From assembly GCA_023418315.1 (NCBI GenBank), contig JAEZZY010000047.1, positions 1 through 64,000 of the forward strand: DNA of 64,000 nucleotides, in the 5' to 3' direction. The notes beneath the pieces were generated by a model. That model did no database searches. It saw nothing but the letters and a program-made list of their open reading frames with translations, and was not told the origin of the DNA. This document shows, piece after piece, positions 34,229 to 43,215 of the stretch. Both the position numbers and the translations under genes were made by a program. This DNA is from Bacteroidota bacterium (GTDB lineage Bacteria; Bacteroidota; Bacteroidia; Chitinophagales; Chitinophagaceae). Every line of letters begins with the position of its first letter. The stretch's first letter is position 1.

Positions 34229-35884
34229 ATGATACACTTTGAAATTCCCAAAAATCAATCTTCCATCATTAAAGTGATCGGCGTAGGCGGCGGCGGTGGA
34301 AACGCCGTAAATTACATGTACAGTCTTGGCATCGAAGGGGTGGACTTTGTAGTCTGCAATACCGATCAGCAAGCGCTTACCTTAAGTCCTGTGCCTAATA
34401 AAATCCAGTTGGGTCCGCACCTCACACAGGGTCTGGGCGCCGGCGCCAATCCCGAAATCGGCAAGCAGGCAAGTGAGGAAAGCTTGGAAGACCTTACCAA
34501 AATATTGAAAGTAAATACCCGTATGGCATTCATCACTGCCGGTATGGGTGGCGGCACCGGAACAGGCGGCGCACCGGTATTGGCAAAGATTTGCCGGGAT
34601 CTGGACATCCTTACCGTAGGCATCGTTACCATGCCTTTTACCTATGAAGGACGCAAACGTATGAAACAAGCACAGGAAGGTATAGACCGCTTGCGCGAGC
34701 ATGTAGATACCATTCTGATTATCTCAAACGATAAGCTGCGCCAGCAATTCGGCAATCTTCCGTTCACACAAGCCTTCGCAAAAGCCGATGATATTTTAGC
34801 AACGGCGGCTAAGTGTATCACGGATGTTATCAATACTACCGGACAAATAAACGTGGATTTTGCAGATGTATGTACGGTAATGAAAAACGGCGGCGTAGCC
34901 ATCCTGGGAAGCGCGGCTACAGCAGGGGATAACAGAGCCTTGCATGCAGTGGAAGAAGCCATTAATTCTCCTTTGCTCAACGACAGCGACATCCGCGGTG
35001 CAAAATGGATTCTGCTCAACATCACTTCCGCTCCCGGTGAGTTTGAACATACGATGGACGAAGCTGAAGAAATACAAGCATACGTGCAGCAGCAAGCAGG
35101 CGATAATTGCGATGTGATTCTCGGTATGGGACATGATCCGAACCTGGAAGATAAGATTGCCGTTACCGTCATCGCTACGGGATTTACCCATAAAGACCTT
35201 CCCGTAGAGTTGCCTATGAAAAAAGCGGAACCGCAAAAAATAGTAGTGAGCCTGAGCAATAATAACGGCAACAACGCCACTCCTGCAGATGCAATTTCCT
35301 CACTGCCCACGTCCGAAAAAACAACCGAACCCGTTATCAATTCGCTGGATTTGAAACTGGTTGATAAAAACGAGGCTACAGCCTTCAATCCGCAACCTGC
35401 ATTTCCTACAGCGCAGCCGGAAAACGACTGGCGTTTTCAGTTAGATAATCCTACGGCTCAGGAAGAAACGAAAGAACCCGTATCCAGTTTTTCTGCACCG
35501 GAAGATTTCAAAGAAAAGCTGAATCAAATCCAACTCGTTATTAAAAATGAAGAGGAAAATAACGATGAATTTAAAATAGGAGAGCATTACCTCAGTGATG
35601 ATGAAATAGCGGATAAAAAGGCTTTTGAAGAACAAAAGAAAGCGCTTGAAGACCGTGCGGAACGTTTGCGCCGTATGAGTTTCAATATCAAAGGAAGCGA
35701 AGCGAACGATGAGATGGAAAATGTACCTGCCTATGTGCGCAAGAATCTTAACATAGATAACGGCGTAGCTTCTGCAGATACATTTTACAGTAAATACAGC
35801 ATTGGGGTAAATGATGATAAAGAGAATAATCAAGCCTCCATCCAAACGATTAATACGTTTTTAGACGGCAAGAAGCCGGACTAA
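34229..35884 (+). CDS. ftsZ: Division GTPase FtsZ
   Basis: This tubulin-like GTPase of 551 residues forms the division ring. IKVIGVGGGGGNAVNYM starts the GTPase, FITAGMGGGTGTGGAPVLA is the tubulin signature, and NVDFADVCTVMKNGG is the T7-loop region. The globular part ends near residue 320. A disordered acidic linker of about 200 residues follows and ends with NTFLDGKKPD, likely the peptide that binds FtsA and other partners. The long linker is usual for Bacteroidota. It closes the dcw operon, with a terminator just after it. Confidence 0.96.
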   Translation: MIHFEIPKNQSSIIKVIGVGGGGGNAVNYMYSLGIEGVDFVVCNTDQQALTLSPVPNKIQLGPHLTQGLGAGANPEIGKQASEESLEDLTKILKVNTRMAFITAGMGGGTGTGGAPVLAKICRDLDILTVGIVTMPFTYEGRKRMKQAQEGIDRLREHVDTILIISNDKLRQQFGNLPFTQAFAKADDILATAAKCITDVINTTGQINVDFADVCTVMKNGGVAILGSAATAGDNRALHAVEEAINSPLLNDSDIRGAKWILLNITSAPGEFEHTMDEAEEIQAYVQQQAGDNCDVILGMGHDPNLEDKIAVTVIATGFTHKDLPVELPMKKAEPQKIVVSLSNNNGNNATPADAISSLPTSEKTTEPVINSLDLKLVDKNEATAFNPQPAFPTAQPENDWRFQLDNPTAQEETKEPVSSFSAPEDFKEKLNQIQLVIKNEEENNDEFKIGEHYLSDDEIADKKAFEEQKKALEDRAERLRRMSFNIKGSEANDEMENVPAYVRKNLNIDNGVASADTFYSKYSIGVNDDKENNQASIQTINTFLDGKKPD

Positions 35885-35914
35885 ACCCTTTCCCTTTTAG
35901 TGTTCATATTGTGT

Positions 35915-35945
35915 AAACTCCCGTTTTCCAGCGGGAGTTTTTTCA
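35915..35945 (+). terminator. Terminator of the dcw operon
   Basis: AAACTCCCG (35915-35923) and CGGGAGTTT (35932-35940) form a perfect 9-bp stem with an 8-base loop, followed by more T residues. It lies 30 bases after the ftsZ stop. Confidence 0.9.
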
Positions 35946-36038
35946 TGATGATTATAGCTTGCCCATCTTGCAAGGGTATCAGCACGCTTACCGTAGGAGG
36001 TCGCTATGCTTAAATTATAATTTTGAAATAAATCCCTG

Positions 36039-39000
36039 CTAAAAATCCGTCCCTAAAGAGAAATGCCAGAGCGGTTTGGTGGTCAGTCCTTCAATATTCC
36101 ATGCGGCATCAAGGCGGAGGAAATAGCCGAATACCATGGTGCGGATACCGGCGCCATAGCCTATAGCTACATCGGTGCGGGGCGGTGAGATAAGCACCGT
36201 AACGGGATTGTAGCCGCTGCTCGGTATGTACTGCGGAAAGATATAATTACGCGGCATCGTCTCTTGCGTAGGCACTATCCCATTCCACGCATTCCCTATA
36301 TCCAGGAATCCGGTAAGCTGTAGATTTTTGAGCAGGGTGCTTTGTATCGGGCGCTTCATAAAGCTGGAAAGAACGGGTGCGCGCAACTCTACATTCACCA
36401 CGCCGTAGGTATTGCCGCTTCGGGCATTTTGCTTATAACCCCGCAGATTGGTGGCGAGCGCCTGAAATCCGAAATTTTCACCGGGCGAAGGTCCAAAAGC
36501 ATCTTGCTTGGCAAAAAGCCAGTTGTCCACACCGCCCATTACATAGTTTATCTTTTTATTGCCGCCGGAATGTGCATAGGCAGCGCGCGAGGCAAGGATA
36601 ATGTTCTTGTATATTTTTTTATAATAGCGAATGTCCGTTCCTACATTATAAAGTCCGCCATTGGGTTTGCTTAGCTCGTAAAAATATTCCCCGAATAGCT
36701 TCAGCCGCACACCGTTGAGAATGTTCAGCGCCGGATTTTTGGTATTGTCGTGCACATATTCCACACGGCTCAGCGTCCAGTAGCGGTGGGGAGGGTTGGC
36801 AAGGGAAGAGGAAAGCGAGGGGTCGTCTATGGCTTTGAAATTTATATTATCCTGCCGAAAACCGAGGTGCATACGGATGCTGCGTACCCTGTCAAGCGGA
36901 TAAGTAGCGCTTCCTTGCAAAAGATTAGTGGTGGTTTTTTGCACCCAGTCCACATACTCTACCCTGTTGTTGCTATACACATAGCCCACACTTACTTTCT
37001 GATTATTTTCGGTGCGCAGGAGCAAGATATTCCAATCTACCCGTCGCGTTACATTTTCATATTGAAGAAAATAATTCATTCCCGAAAAATTGATAGGCAG
37101 GCGGATGCCGCCGGTAAGCCTCAGGTTTTCCAGCGCATCGTCCAGGCTGATGGTCAGCATGGCTCCGAGCGGCGGCATAGCGTAATTTTGGTCTATAGGC
37201 TGGTATTTGGTAAAAAGAATGCTGTTGTCAAATTTAAAACTGAAAAAATCCGGTTTAAAGGAAAGACGATAAGGCTGCGCCCGCATCTTCACATAGCTGC
37301 TATCTACCAGGATAGAATCTTCATCCGATAGCGCATGCAGTTCCGGTATGTGGGACAGACTGTCTATAACGGTTACTATAGGCGATGTGTCGGGCTGTAT
37401 TTCCTCCTGTATTTCGTCTGAAAATTCGCTCTGGAATATAGTGCCTGTTTGCAGGCGGATGCCTCCTTCTGTTTGCTCTTTTATAGGAGCGGATTTGTTT
37501 TCCGGCGTTACGGGATGGTTTTCTACAACCGGTACTTCGCCTATATTATTCGCCCCCGAAAGTGTTGTGGAGCGTAGCGTTAACGGTTTTGTATGTTCAT
37601 CCGGCAAATCCAGCGGACGGAAAAAAACATGGTAATCTTCTCCTACCTGGATCACTTCGGCGGTTTGGCGGCTTGCCGGATTGTATTGATGAAAAAGAAT
37701 GCTGTGGGAATAGTTGGTAACCGGCACGGAGTAGGCAGAGTCCATATTATCAGCGGTGCGTCCGAACAAGACCACATATTTATTCACCACGCCGTTGGTA
37801 TCATAGAGATAAGCAAAATTTTCTCGGCCATAGGGTATCGGCTGGGTGATGTTTCCTTTTTTAATATCGGTGAGGCGAAGCAGGGTAGTGCTTTTTGTTT
37901 TGGTATCGTAAAAATAAGCGTTCATTGGGCCGGTGGGCAGTTCGTTTATTTGAGCAGGCACTTTCAAATGGGCTTGTGGCCGGTTCGATAAAAACACGAT
38001 GCCTTTTCTTGCTCCTCCGCTCACATACCAAGGTTGCACATCATCCCAAATATCGTTGGTGATAGGCGTCAGTCGTGAGCCTTTCAAACGAAACTCATAC
38101 AAGTCTGTCTGGCTTTTTTTGATGGTAGAAAAGATCATGCGCAGGTCATCCTCCATGAAGGTCATGCCCAGCACCCTGTCAAAGCGGTTTTGCGGAACGA
38201 TATAATCCTGTAGTTTCGATTTTAATCCGTCATAGATACGCAGCCTTGTCTGGTTTTTCTTTCGGTAGAGGATAGCCAGTTTATAGCCGGTATTATTCCA
38301 TGCCAGTAACGGATAATCGGGATCCGGCAGATCGTTATAGTCTTTTATGCCGCCGGAGATGATGGCTGTTTTGGTTTTATCGCCGGTAGCATGCTGGATA
38401 TAAACATTGAATACGCCATCCAGCCAAGATACATAGGCTACATCCTTTCCTCTGGGTGATACGCGTATGTTGCGGATGAGCGTCCTGTCGTTGGGTACTT
38501 GAATATGCAGAAGGGCATTAGCCGTGTCTGGTGTTTCCAGCACCAGCGCATCTTGCTCATACACGCTGTTATAAAATTTTATAACCGAATCATAGGTGCG
38601 TTTCACATCCATGCCCAAGGTCGTTTTCAAGCCGTTGTTGAGGTTGCCTTTCATTTGCATGGAGTAAAGCAGGTTTTTTACATGGCTTTCTCCGAAACCT
38701 GCGGAGATAAACTTCCAAAAGGCTTTGCCGCTAAGCTCCGGGTTTTCTTCAGAAAGCTCATAGAATCCTTTGGTAGGATTGGCTTGTAAAAAATTTTTCC
38801 AGTTGGTTTCGCTTTCCGTATCCCATCCATCTACGAGATAGGCTATAAAGCCCGAAGTTACCCAGATGGGCAGATTAAGGGAAACTGCGTTCTTTACAAT
38901 TTCTTTCAGGCTTTCTCCAAACAGCATACGCTCCATCACCACACGGCTCATGCCTGCACGCAGCTGCCGGTGCACATCCGTATGCACACCGGTATAATAC

Positions 39001-39425
39001 ACCACCAGCTTGTCGCCCACTATATCTACCGTGCCGGTAGGCAGGTCTTGGGTTTGTGCCGTGGTCTTCCTGCCTATATTGGTCTGGCGGTAGTCATCAT
39101 AGCTGTTGTAAAGAACAATGCTGAAACGCCTCGGAAAAGAGCCGCCCATTTTGCGCTCCACGATGCGGATGTCTTTCTCCGCCTGCTCGGCTACATAGCG
39201 TGCTAATTGCCTGCCGGCGGCATCATAATGGTAGATTTTGAAATGTTCGGTATTAAAAAAGCGCCATTCAAATTTGCGGGTTTGGATTCTGTTCTGACCA
39301 AATTTTTCCAGATAGGCCTGGGCAAAAGAATCCTTGCAAACAAGGAGCAGACATAAAAAGACAATCCCCTGAATAATGCCCTTGCCTGTTACCCTGCGAT
39401 GCTTAATTGTATTGAAAAAATCCAT
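36039..39425 (-). CDS. TolB-like beta-propeller fused to a BamA/TamA-type barrel
   Basis: Starting at ATG 39425 this 1128-residue protein has a signal peptide (IIQGIVFLCLLLVCKDSFAQ). A domain with the look of a peptidase-family fold follows (FNTEHFKIYHYDAAGRQLARYV). Around residues 300-620 come WD/TolB-like repeats (IRVSPRGKDVAYVSWLDG, SGGIKDYNDLPDPDYPLLAW). The last 350 residues match a surface-antigen barrel of the BamA/TamA kind, with LRGYKQNARSGNTYGVVNVE and LQLTGFLDIGNAWNG. It is thus an outer-membrane barrel carrying a large periplasmic propeller. Export or assembly of envelope components is possible, but function is not known. The frame extends 5 codons to a GTG at 39440. Confidence 0.75.
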   Translation of the reverse strand: MDFFNTIKHRRVTGKGIIQGIVFLCLLLVCKDSFAQAYLEKFGQNRIQTRKFEWRFFNTEHFKIYHYDAAGRQLARYVAEQAEKDIRIVERKMGGSFPRRFSIVLYNSYDDYRQTNIGRKTTAQTQDLPTGTVDIVGDKLVVYYTGVHTDVHRQLRAGMSRVVMERMLFGESLKEIVKNAVSLNLPIWVTSGFIAYLVDGWDTESETNWKNFLQANPTKGFYELSEENPELSGKAFWKFISAGFGESHVKNLLYSMQMKGNLNNGLKTTLGMDVKRTYDSVIKFYNSVYEQDALVLETPDTANALLHIQVPNDRTLIRNIRVSPRGKDVAYVSWLDGVFNVYIQHATGDKTKTAIISGGIKDYNDLPDPDYPLLAWNNTGYKLAILYRKKNQTRLRIYDGLKSKLQDYIVPQNRFDRVLGMTFMEDDLRMIFSTIKKSQTDLYEFRLKGSRLTPITNDIWDDVQPWYVSGGARKGIVFLSNRPQAHLKVPAQINELPTGPMNAYFYDTKTKSTTLLRLTDIKKGNITQPIPYGRENFAYLYDTNGVVNKYVVLFGRTADNMDSAYSVPVTNYSHSILFHQYNPASRQTAEVIQVGEDYHVFFRPLDLPDEHTKPLTLRSTTLSGANNIGEVPVVENHPVTPENKSAPIKEQTEGGIRLQTGTIFQSEFSDEIQEEIQPDTSPIVTVIDSLSHIPELHALSDEDSILVDSSYVKMRAQPYRLSFKPDFFSFKFDNSILFTKYQPIDQNYAMPPLGAMLTISLDDALENLRLTGGIRLPINFSGMNYFLQYENVTRRVDWNILLLRTENNQKVSVGYVYSNNRVEYVDWVQKTTTNLLQGSATYPLDRVRSIRMHLGFRQDNINFKAIDDPSLSSSLANPPHRYWTLSRVEYVHDNTKNPALNILNGVRLKLFGEYFYELSKPNGGLYNVGTDIRYYKKIYKNIILASRAAYAHSGGNKKINYVMGGVDNWLFAKQDAFGPSPGENFGFQALATNLRGYKQNARSGNTYGVVNVELRAPVLSSFMKRPIQSTLLKNLQLTGFLDIGNAWNGIVPTQETMPRNYIFPQYIPSSGYNPVTVLISPPRTDVAIGYGAGIRTMVFGYFLRLDAAWNIEGLTTKPLWHFSLGTDF

Positions 39426-39473
39426 CTCTTGCTTATACACTATGTTTGCATTTCTAAATTAGGTAAAATAATC

Positions 39474-40112
39474 ATGCTGACGCTCAAAAGTTTCACTTTT
39501 AACCCTTTTCAGGAAAATACGTATCTTATCCTTAACGATGAAAATGAGTGTTGGATTGTGGACCCCGGAATGTATGACACTGCCGAGACAAATGAGCTTC
39601 ATGCCTATATCGAAACCCAGCGCCTCACTCCGCAAGCCATTATCAATACCCATACGCATATAGACCATATATTCGGAGTGCAGGGTTTGATGGAGCGCTA
39701 TTCCATTCCTTTCTCTTTTCATGAAAAAGACCTTCCGGTGCTACAAGGCGCTGCCGGCTCCGCAGCCGTTTTCGGGCTGGATTTCGGAAAAGCGCCGGCC
39801 TATCATTCGTTCCTAAAAGAAAAGGAAAAGCTCCTGCTGGGAACGGATGAAGTGGAAGTGCGTTTTACGCCCGGACACTCACCGGGGAGCATTGTGTTTT
39901 ATTATCCGCAGGGCAAATGGGTGATAGCAGGCGATGTATTGTTCAACGGCAGCATCGGCAGAACAGACTTGCCGGGAGGAAATTTTGATACGCTTATAAA
40001 AAGCATACGGGAGCAATTATTCACTTTGCCGGATGACACAACAGTTTATCCCGGACATGGCCCAAGCACAAGGATAGGCGATGAGAAAATGTATAATCCG
40101 TTTTTGAAATAA
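39474..40112 (+). CDS. MBL-fold hydrolase (glyoxalase II-like, YcbL type)
   Basis: This metallo-beta-lactamase-fold protein of 212 residues has the metal-binding THTHIDHIFG (about residue 58), FTPGHSPGSIVFY, IAGDVLFNGSIGRTDLPGG and VYPGHGPSTRIG. The short length, without the C-terminal helical domain of glyoxalase II, fits YcbL-like hydrolases of thioesters or related metabolites. ATG 39474 is chosen; the frame runs on to 39399 into the start of the divergent gene. A -7-like TATGTTTG lies at 39441-39448, without a good -33. Confidence 0.85.
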   Translation: MLTLKSFTFNPFQENTYLILNDENECWIVDPGMYDTAETNELHAYIETQRLTPQAIINTHTHIDHIFGVQGLMERYSIPFSFHEKDLPVLQGAAGSAAVFGLDFGKAPAYHSFLKEKEKLLLGTDEVEVRFTPGHSPGSIVFYYPQGKWVIAGDVLFNGSIGRTDLPGGNFDTLIKSIREQLFTLPDDTTVYPGHGPSTRIGDEKMYNPFLK

Positions 40113-40150
40113 TCTTAGGCATTTATCTAATACTTTTTCATCGCTTGATT

Positions 40151-40528
40151 ATGCAAAACATCATCTATTACCTCTCCACCTGCGATACCTGCAAAAGAAT
40201 CTTGAAGGAAATCCGGGCAAGCAACTATGATTTCAACATGCAGGATATAAAAACGGAACCTATAAGCGAAGCGCAACTGGAAGAACTGAAAAACAAAGCC
40301 GGCAGCTACGAAATGTTGTTCAGCAAGCGCGCTATGTTGTATAAATCTTTAGGGCTTGCCGGTAAACATCTTTCCGAACAAGACTATAAAAAATATCTTT
40401 TAACACATTATAGTTTTCTGAAACGTCCCGTGTTTATCTATAACGGAGAACTGTTTATAGGGAGTGATAAAAAAACGGTGGAACGCCTGAAAGCATCACT
40501 ACATGAGCAAAAAAACACCCGTTCATAG
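40151..40528 (+). CDS. ArsC/Spx-family protein
   Basis: This small thioredoxin-fold protein of 125 residues has Cys11-x-x-Cys14 (STCDTCKR) near the N-terminus, then DIKTEPISEAQLEEL and KRPVFIYNGELFIGSDK. That is the ArsC/Spx/YffB layout. A YffB-like or Spx-like redox protein is at least as likely as a true arsenate reductase, since the arsenic operon lies 27 kb away. ATG 40151 is preferred to a TTG two codons earlier. A 7-bp hairpin (40525-40559) separates it from the convergent SPOR gene. Confidence 0.8.
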   Translation: MQNIIYYLSTCDTCKRILKEIRASNYDFNMQDIKTEPISEAQLEELKNKAGSYEMLFSKRAMLYKSLGLAGKHLSEQDYKKYLLTHYSFLKRPVFIYNGELFIGSDKKTVERLKASLHEQKNTRS

Positions 40529-40559
40529 GAGGTGGGAAAATACAATTGCTTGCTCCTAT

Positions 40560-41525
40560 TTAGGGCATAATACTCACCCCGTTCGGATTAAAATTCCTTC
40601 TTAATGAATCCAGGAAATGAGCGGTATCGGCAGCAGCTACACTGCTTACGGGCATCACTACATAGAAGGCGGAAGAATCGGCAGCCACTCTCATCTCTAC
40701 ATTATTGCCGTAGCTTTTCAGCCGTTGGGTTCTTCTTGTAGCTTTTTCCATCGCATCATAGGTGTTCAGCAGCACATCAAAACTCAGCAAGCCGTCGTTT
40801 TCCGTCATCGCCGGCGTGGTTTCGGGAGGTAATACTTGAGCCGTGTCGGCAGGAAGTACAGGCAGCGTTTCTTCTGTTTTTACCGTGTCTTGGTTGATGA
40901 GAAGCGGCAGGTCTTCGGTGGCTTTGTGTTCGTTCATGTACCGGATACCGAAGAAAGCCAGTGCAGCGGCGGCTACCAAGCCGCCTCCCCATAGCGCTAT
41001 TTTCCCCCAGTTGATGGTGCCTGAAGAAGAGCTTGGATCATAGGCAGGGGTAGGGTAGTTGGGTTCCAGCCCGGCATCGGAAATGACGTTCGGAGCAGCG
41101 GTATGCGCAGTGCTGTATGTTTCTTCCGCACGTTTGGCAAACTTCATGGTAGGAAGGGGTGGCGGTGTATGGGTAAAATGAGGATCGGTAACGAAGGCGG
41201 TTTTCCCGCGTTCCTCTACAAATTTACCGATGCCGGGTATTTCCACGGCTTTCCCTGCGTGCATATCCGCTCGTGCCTGTATGCTGAATTCCCGTAGCGA
41301 ATTAGAGGCTTTGCTGATGCTTATCTGCTCGTTGGTAGCGATGAAGTTGGCAAGATTATCATCAATAGAGCCTAACTGGGTCATTACGATTTCATAAGTA
41401 GGCGCAGTAAGCGCTTCGCCGTCATAGCGTGAAGATTTTTTCTTCAGCTCCAGATTGCCCAGCCCGTGTATGTAAACAAAATTGTTTTTTATTAAGAACA
41501 GCCCAATGTATTTAGCAATATCCAT
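40560..41525 (-). CDS. HU-CCDC81 and SPOR domain protein
   Basis: This 321-residue protein has an N-terminal HU-like pair of domains (DIAKYIGLFLIKNNFVYIHG; AGKAVEIPGIGKFVEERG), a membrane helix near residue 180 (IALWGGGLVAAAALAFFGI), a Pro/Thr-rich periplasmic linker and a C-terminal SPOR domain (SSAFYVVMPVSSVA). SPOR domains bind denuded glycan at the septum. The combination is a Bacteroidota speciality, probably connecting a cytoplasmic partner with the division site. The start at 41525 fits the domain. Confidence 0.85.
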   Translation of the reverse strand: MDIAKYIGLFLIKNNFVYIHGLGNLELKKKSSRYDGEALTAPTYEIVMTQLGSIDDNLANFIATNEQISISKASNSLREFSIQARADMHAGKAVEIPGIGKFVEERGKTAFVTDPHFTHTPPPLPTMKFAKRAEETYSTAHTAAPNVISDAGLEPNYPTPAYDPSSSSGTINWGKIALWGGGLVAAAALAFFGIRYMNEHKATEDLPLLINQDTVKTEETLPVLPADTAQVLPPETTPAMTENDGLLSFDVLLNTYDAMEKATRRTQRLKSYGNNVEMRVAADSSAFYVVMPVSSVAAADTAHFLDSLRRNFNPNGVSIMP

Positions 41526-41591
41526 GATAATAAATGCGTGTGTAAATCTGCCGTAAATTAATAAATAACCAACGATAAAACAGTAGGGTCA

Positions 41592-43199
41592 TCAGAATTT
41601 TACACGCAGCCCGCCGAAAATGGTGAAGCCGTATGCCTGATAATTATACCACCGTTGATATTTATTGTCGAAAATATTATGGATGTTTAGGAATAAGGAC
41701 AAGCGGGGAATGAGGTTGTATTCGCCGCCCAAGCCCGCATCAAATACTGCTTTGTTCTTTACCGTAAGGTTTGCTTCGTTGATGGTATAAATCCCATCCA
41801 GCACACGGCTGTAAGCAGTAAACGTAAACTCTTTAAACGGACGGAAACGGAAGTCGGCATTAAAGCGCAACGCCGGTTCGTGAAAAACATGCGTATGGGT
41901 ATGCTCGAAATAATCGTAGTAGGCACCGCTAAGTTTCAGACTGAAGATATCCGCAATATCATACCGCAAAGAAGCCTCCATAGATACGGCTTTTACATCA
42001 TCGTACTGAACGAAAAAGCTATTGTCCGTACCGAAGTTATTGAGGAACATGGGAAAGTCTTTATAATCGCGGTAGCTGAGTTTACCGGAAAAATGAAAAC
42101 TGTTTCCCAGTCCGAAGGAAAGTCCGCCAAATAATTCATCCTGCTTGGTTTGCTTTTGGATATAAAATGAACTCAGATAGGGATTGTAGGAAGTAAGTTG
42201 TTGAAACGTGTTTTGTTGCAGCGTGCCTTCCCACCCGGCAAATACCTGGAATAAGGCTTTCGGGATTTTATAGGACAAATAAAGATCGGGCAGGATATAG
42301 CCGTTGCCGTTTCTTCCCGCTGTGGGCTTAATGCCTATATGCGCTTTGAGTCCTTCCCACTCATAGCCAATTTTCGGGGCAAACTGAAAAATATTATTGG
42401 CAGAAGAGCTTCCGTTGTGGCTGTTGCTGAGGTTAGCCAGCCATAGGGCTACACTTGCCGAAACGGTAAACTCCTCATCCAGTTTTTTGCTGGCGGGTAT
42501 AGCCACATGGAACATGGTTTCCGTCATTCCTTCCCGTCCGTATATACCTGCTTTCACCGCGGGATGATATGCGATGCCTGCGGCGTTGGGTAATTCATTC
42601 ACCGCATCTGCCGATAGCAATATGCCGGTATAAACATGCTGGGGTGCAGCCGCACCGGTATCTACATAGCCGCCGTAAAGTGCGTATTGATGGCGTAAGG
42701 CTTCCACACCGGCGTGATACCGCAGGGTTTGGGTGGTGAGGTCGCCGGTGGCTTCCAGCCCGGTAAAAGCAGTGCGCTGGTATTTGAGCGATCCTTGCTG
42801 TTGCAAATGATGCACATGGATAGCCGTAGCATAGTTTTCGCCTTTAAACTGACCTATACCTGCATCCAGATAAGCAGTAGATAAATTGCCTCCTCCCAGT
42901 TTCACATAGTTGGGGAAAGGGAGCTCGGTAGAGTCCTTGCTGAGCGCCAGCGGGCGAATAGGCAAAGCCGTATAAGAATAGGAAAGCACTTGCTGCGGCA
43001 CGTTGTATTCAAACATGGGAAGAGCCGTATCCGCAGGTGGCAAGTCGGGCGAGAACAAGGGCTTAGGCGCTTGTTTCACCACGGGTTTGTACGATTGGAT
43101 TACTTCTATCGTCTGGTCTTTGAGTACCGTGTCTTTTTTCTGTGCATATAGGCTCATACTCAGAAAAGATAAAACGGAAAAAAGGAAAATCTTCTTCAT
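41592..43199 (-). CDS. Outer-membrane beta-barrel protein (TonB-receptor-like, no plug)
   Basis: This 535-residue protein has a signal peptide (MKKIFLFSVLSFLSMSLYAQ) and a short segment with QTIEVIQSYKPVVKQAPKP. Alternating beta strands typical of a barrel follow, ending in YNYQAYGFTIFGGLRVKF with a terminal aromatic residue as in outer-membrane proteins. No plug domain is visible, so it is a receptor-like barrel or porin rather than a complete TonB receptor. It lies 16 bases after the TPR gene and belongs to the operon that starts at 48654. Confidence 0.75.
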   Translation of the reverse strand: MKKIFLFSVLSFLSMSLYAQKKDTVLKDQTIEVIQSYKPVVKQAPKPLFSPDLPPADTALPMFEYNVPQQVLSYSYTALPIRPLALSKDSTELPFPNYVKLGGGNLSTAYLDAGIGQFKGENYATAIHVHHLQQQGSLKYQRTAFTGLEATGDLTTQTLRYHAGVEALRHQYALYGGYVDTGAAAPQHVYTGILLSADAVNELPNAAGIAYHPAVKAGIYGREGMTETMFHVAIPASKKLDEEFTVSASVALWLANLSNSHNGSSSANNIFQFAPKIGYEWEGLKAHIGIKPTAGRNGNGYILPDLYLSYKIPKALFQVFAGWEGTLQQNTFQQLTSYNPYLSSFYIQKQTKQDELFGGLSFGLGNSFHFSGKLSYRDYKDFPMFLNNFGTDNSFFVQYDDVKAVSMEASLRYDIADIFSLKLSGAYYDYFEHTHTHVFHEPALRFNADFRFRPFKEFTFTAYSRVLDGIYTINEANLTVKNKAVFDAGLGGEYNLIPRLSLFLNIHNIFDNKYQRWYNYQAYGFTIFGGLRVKF

Positions 43200-43215
43200 G
43201 ATCTATGAACTGGCT

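Noticed and set aside
34642..35388. 248-codon frame antisense to ftsZ
   Set aside because: A mirror of the ftsZ reading frame with Ser/Ala-rich nonsense composition.
40151..40528. Arsenate reductase belonging to the ars operon
   Set aside because: It lies 27 kb away in host-like DNA, and the family also contains Spx/YffB proteins with no arsenic role.
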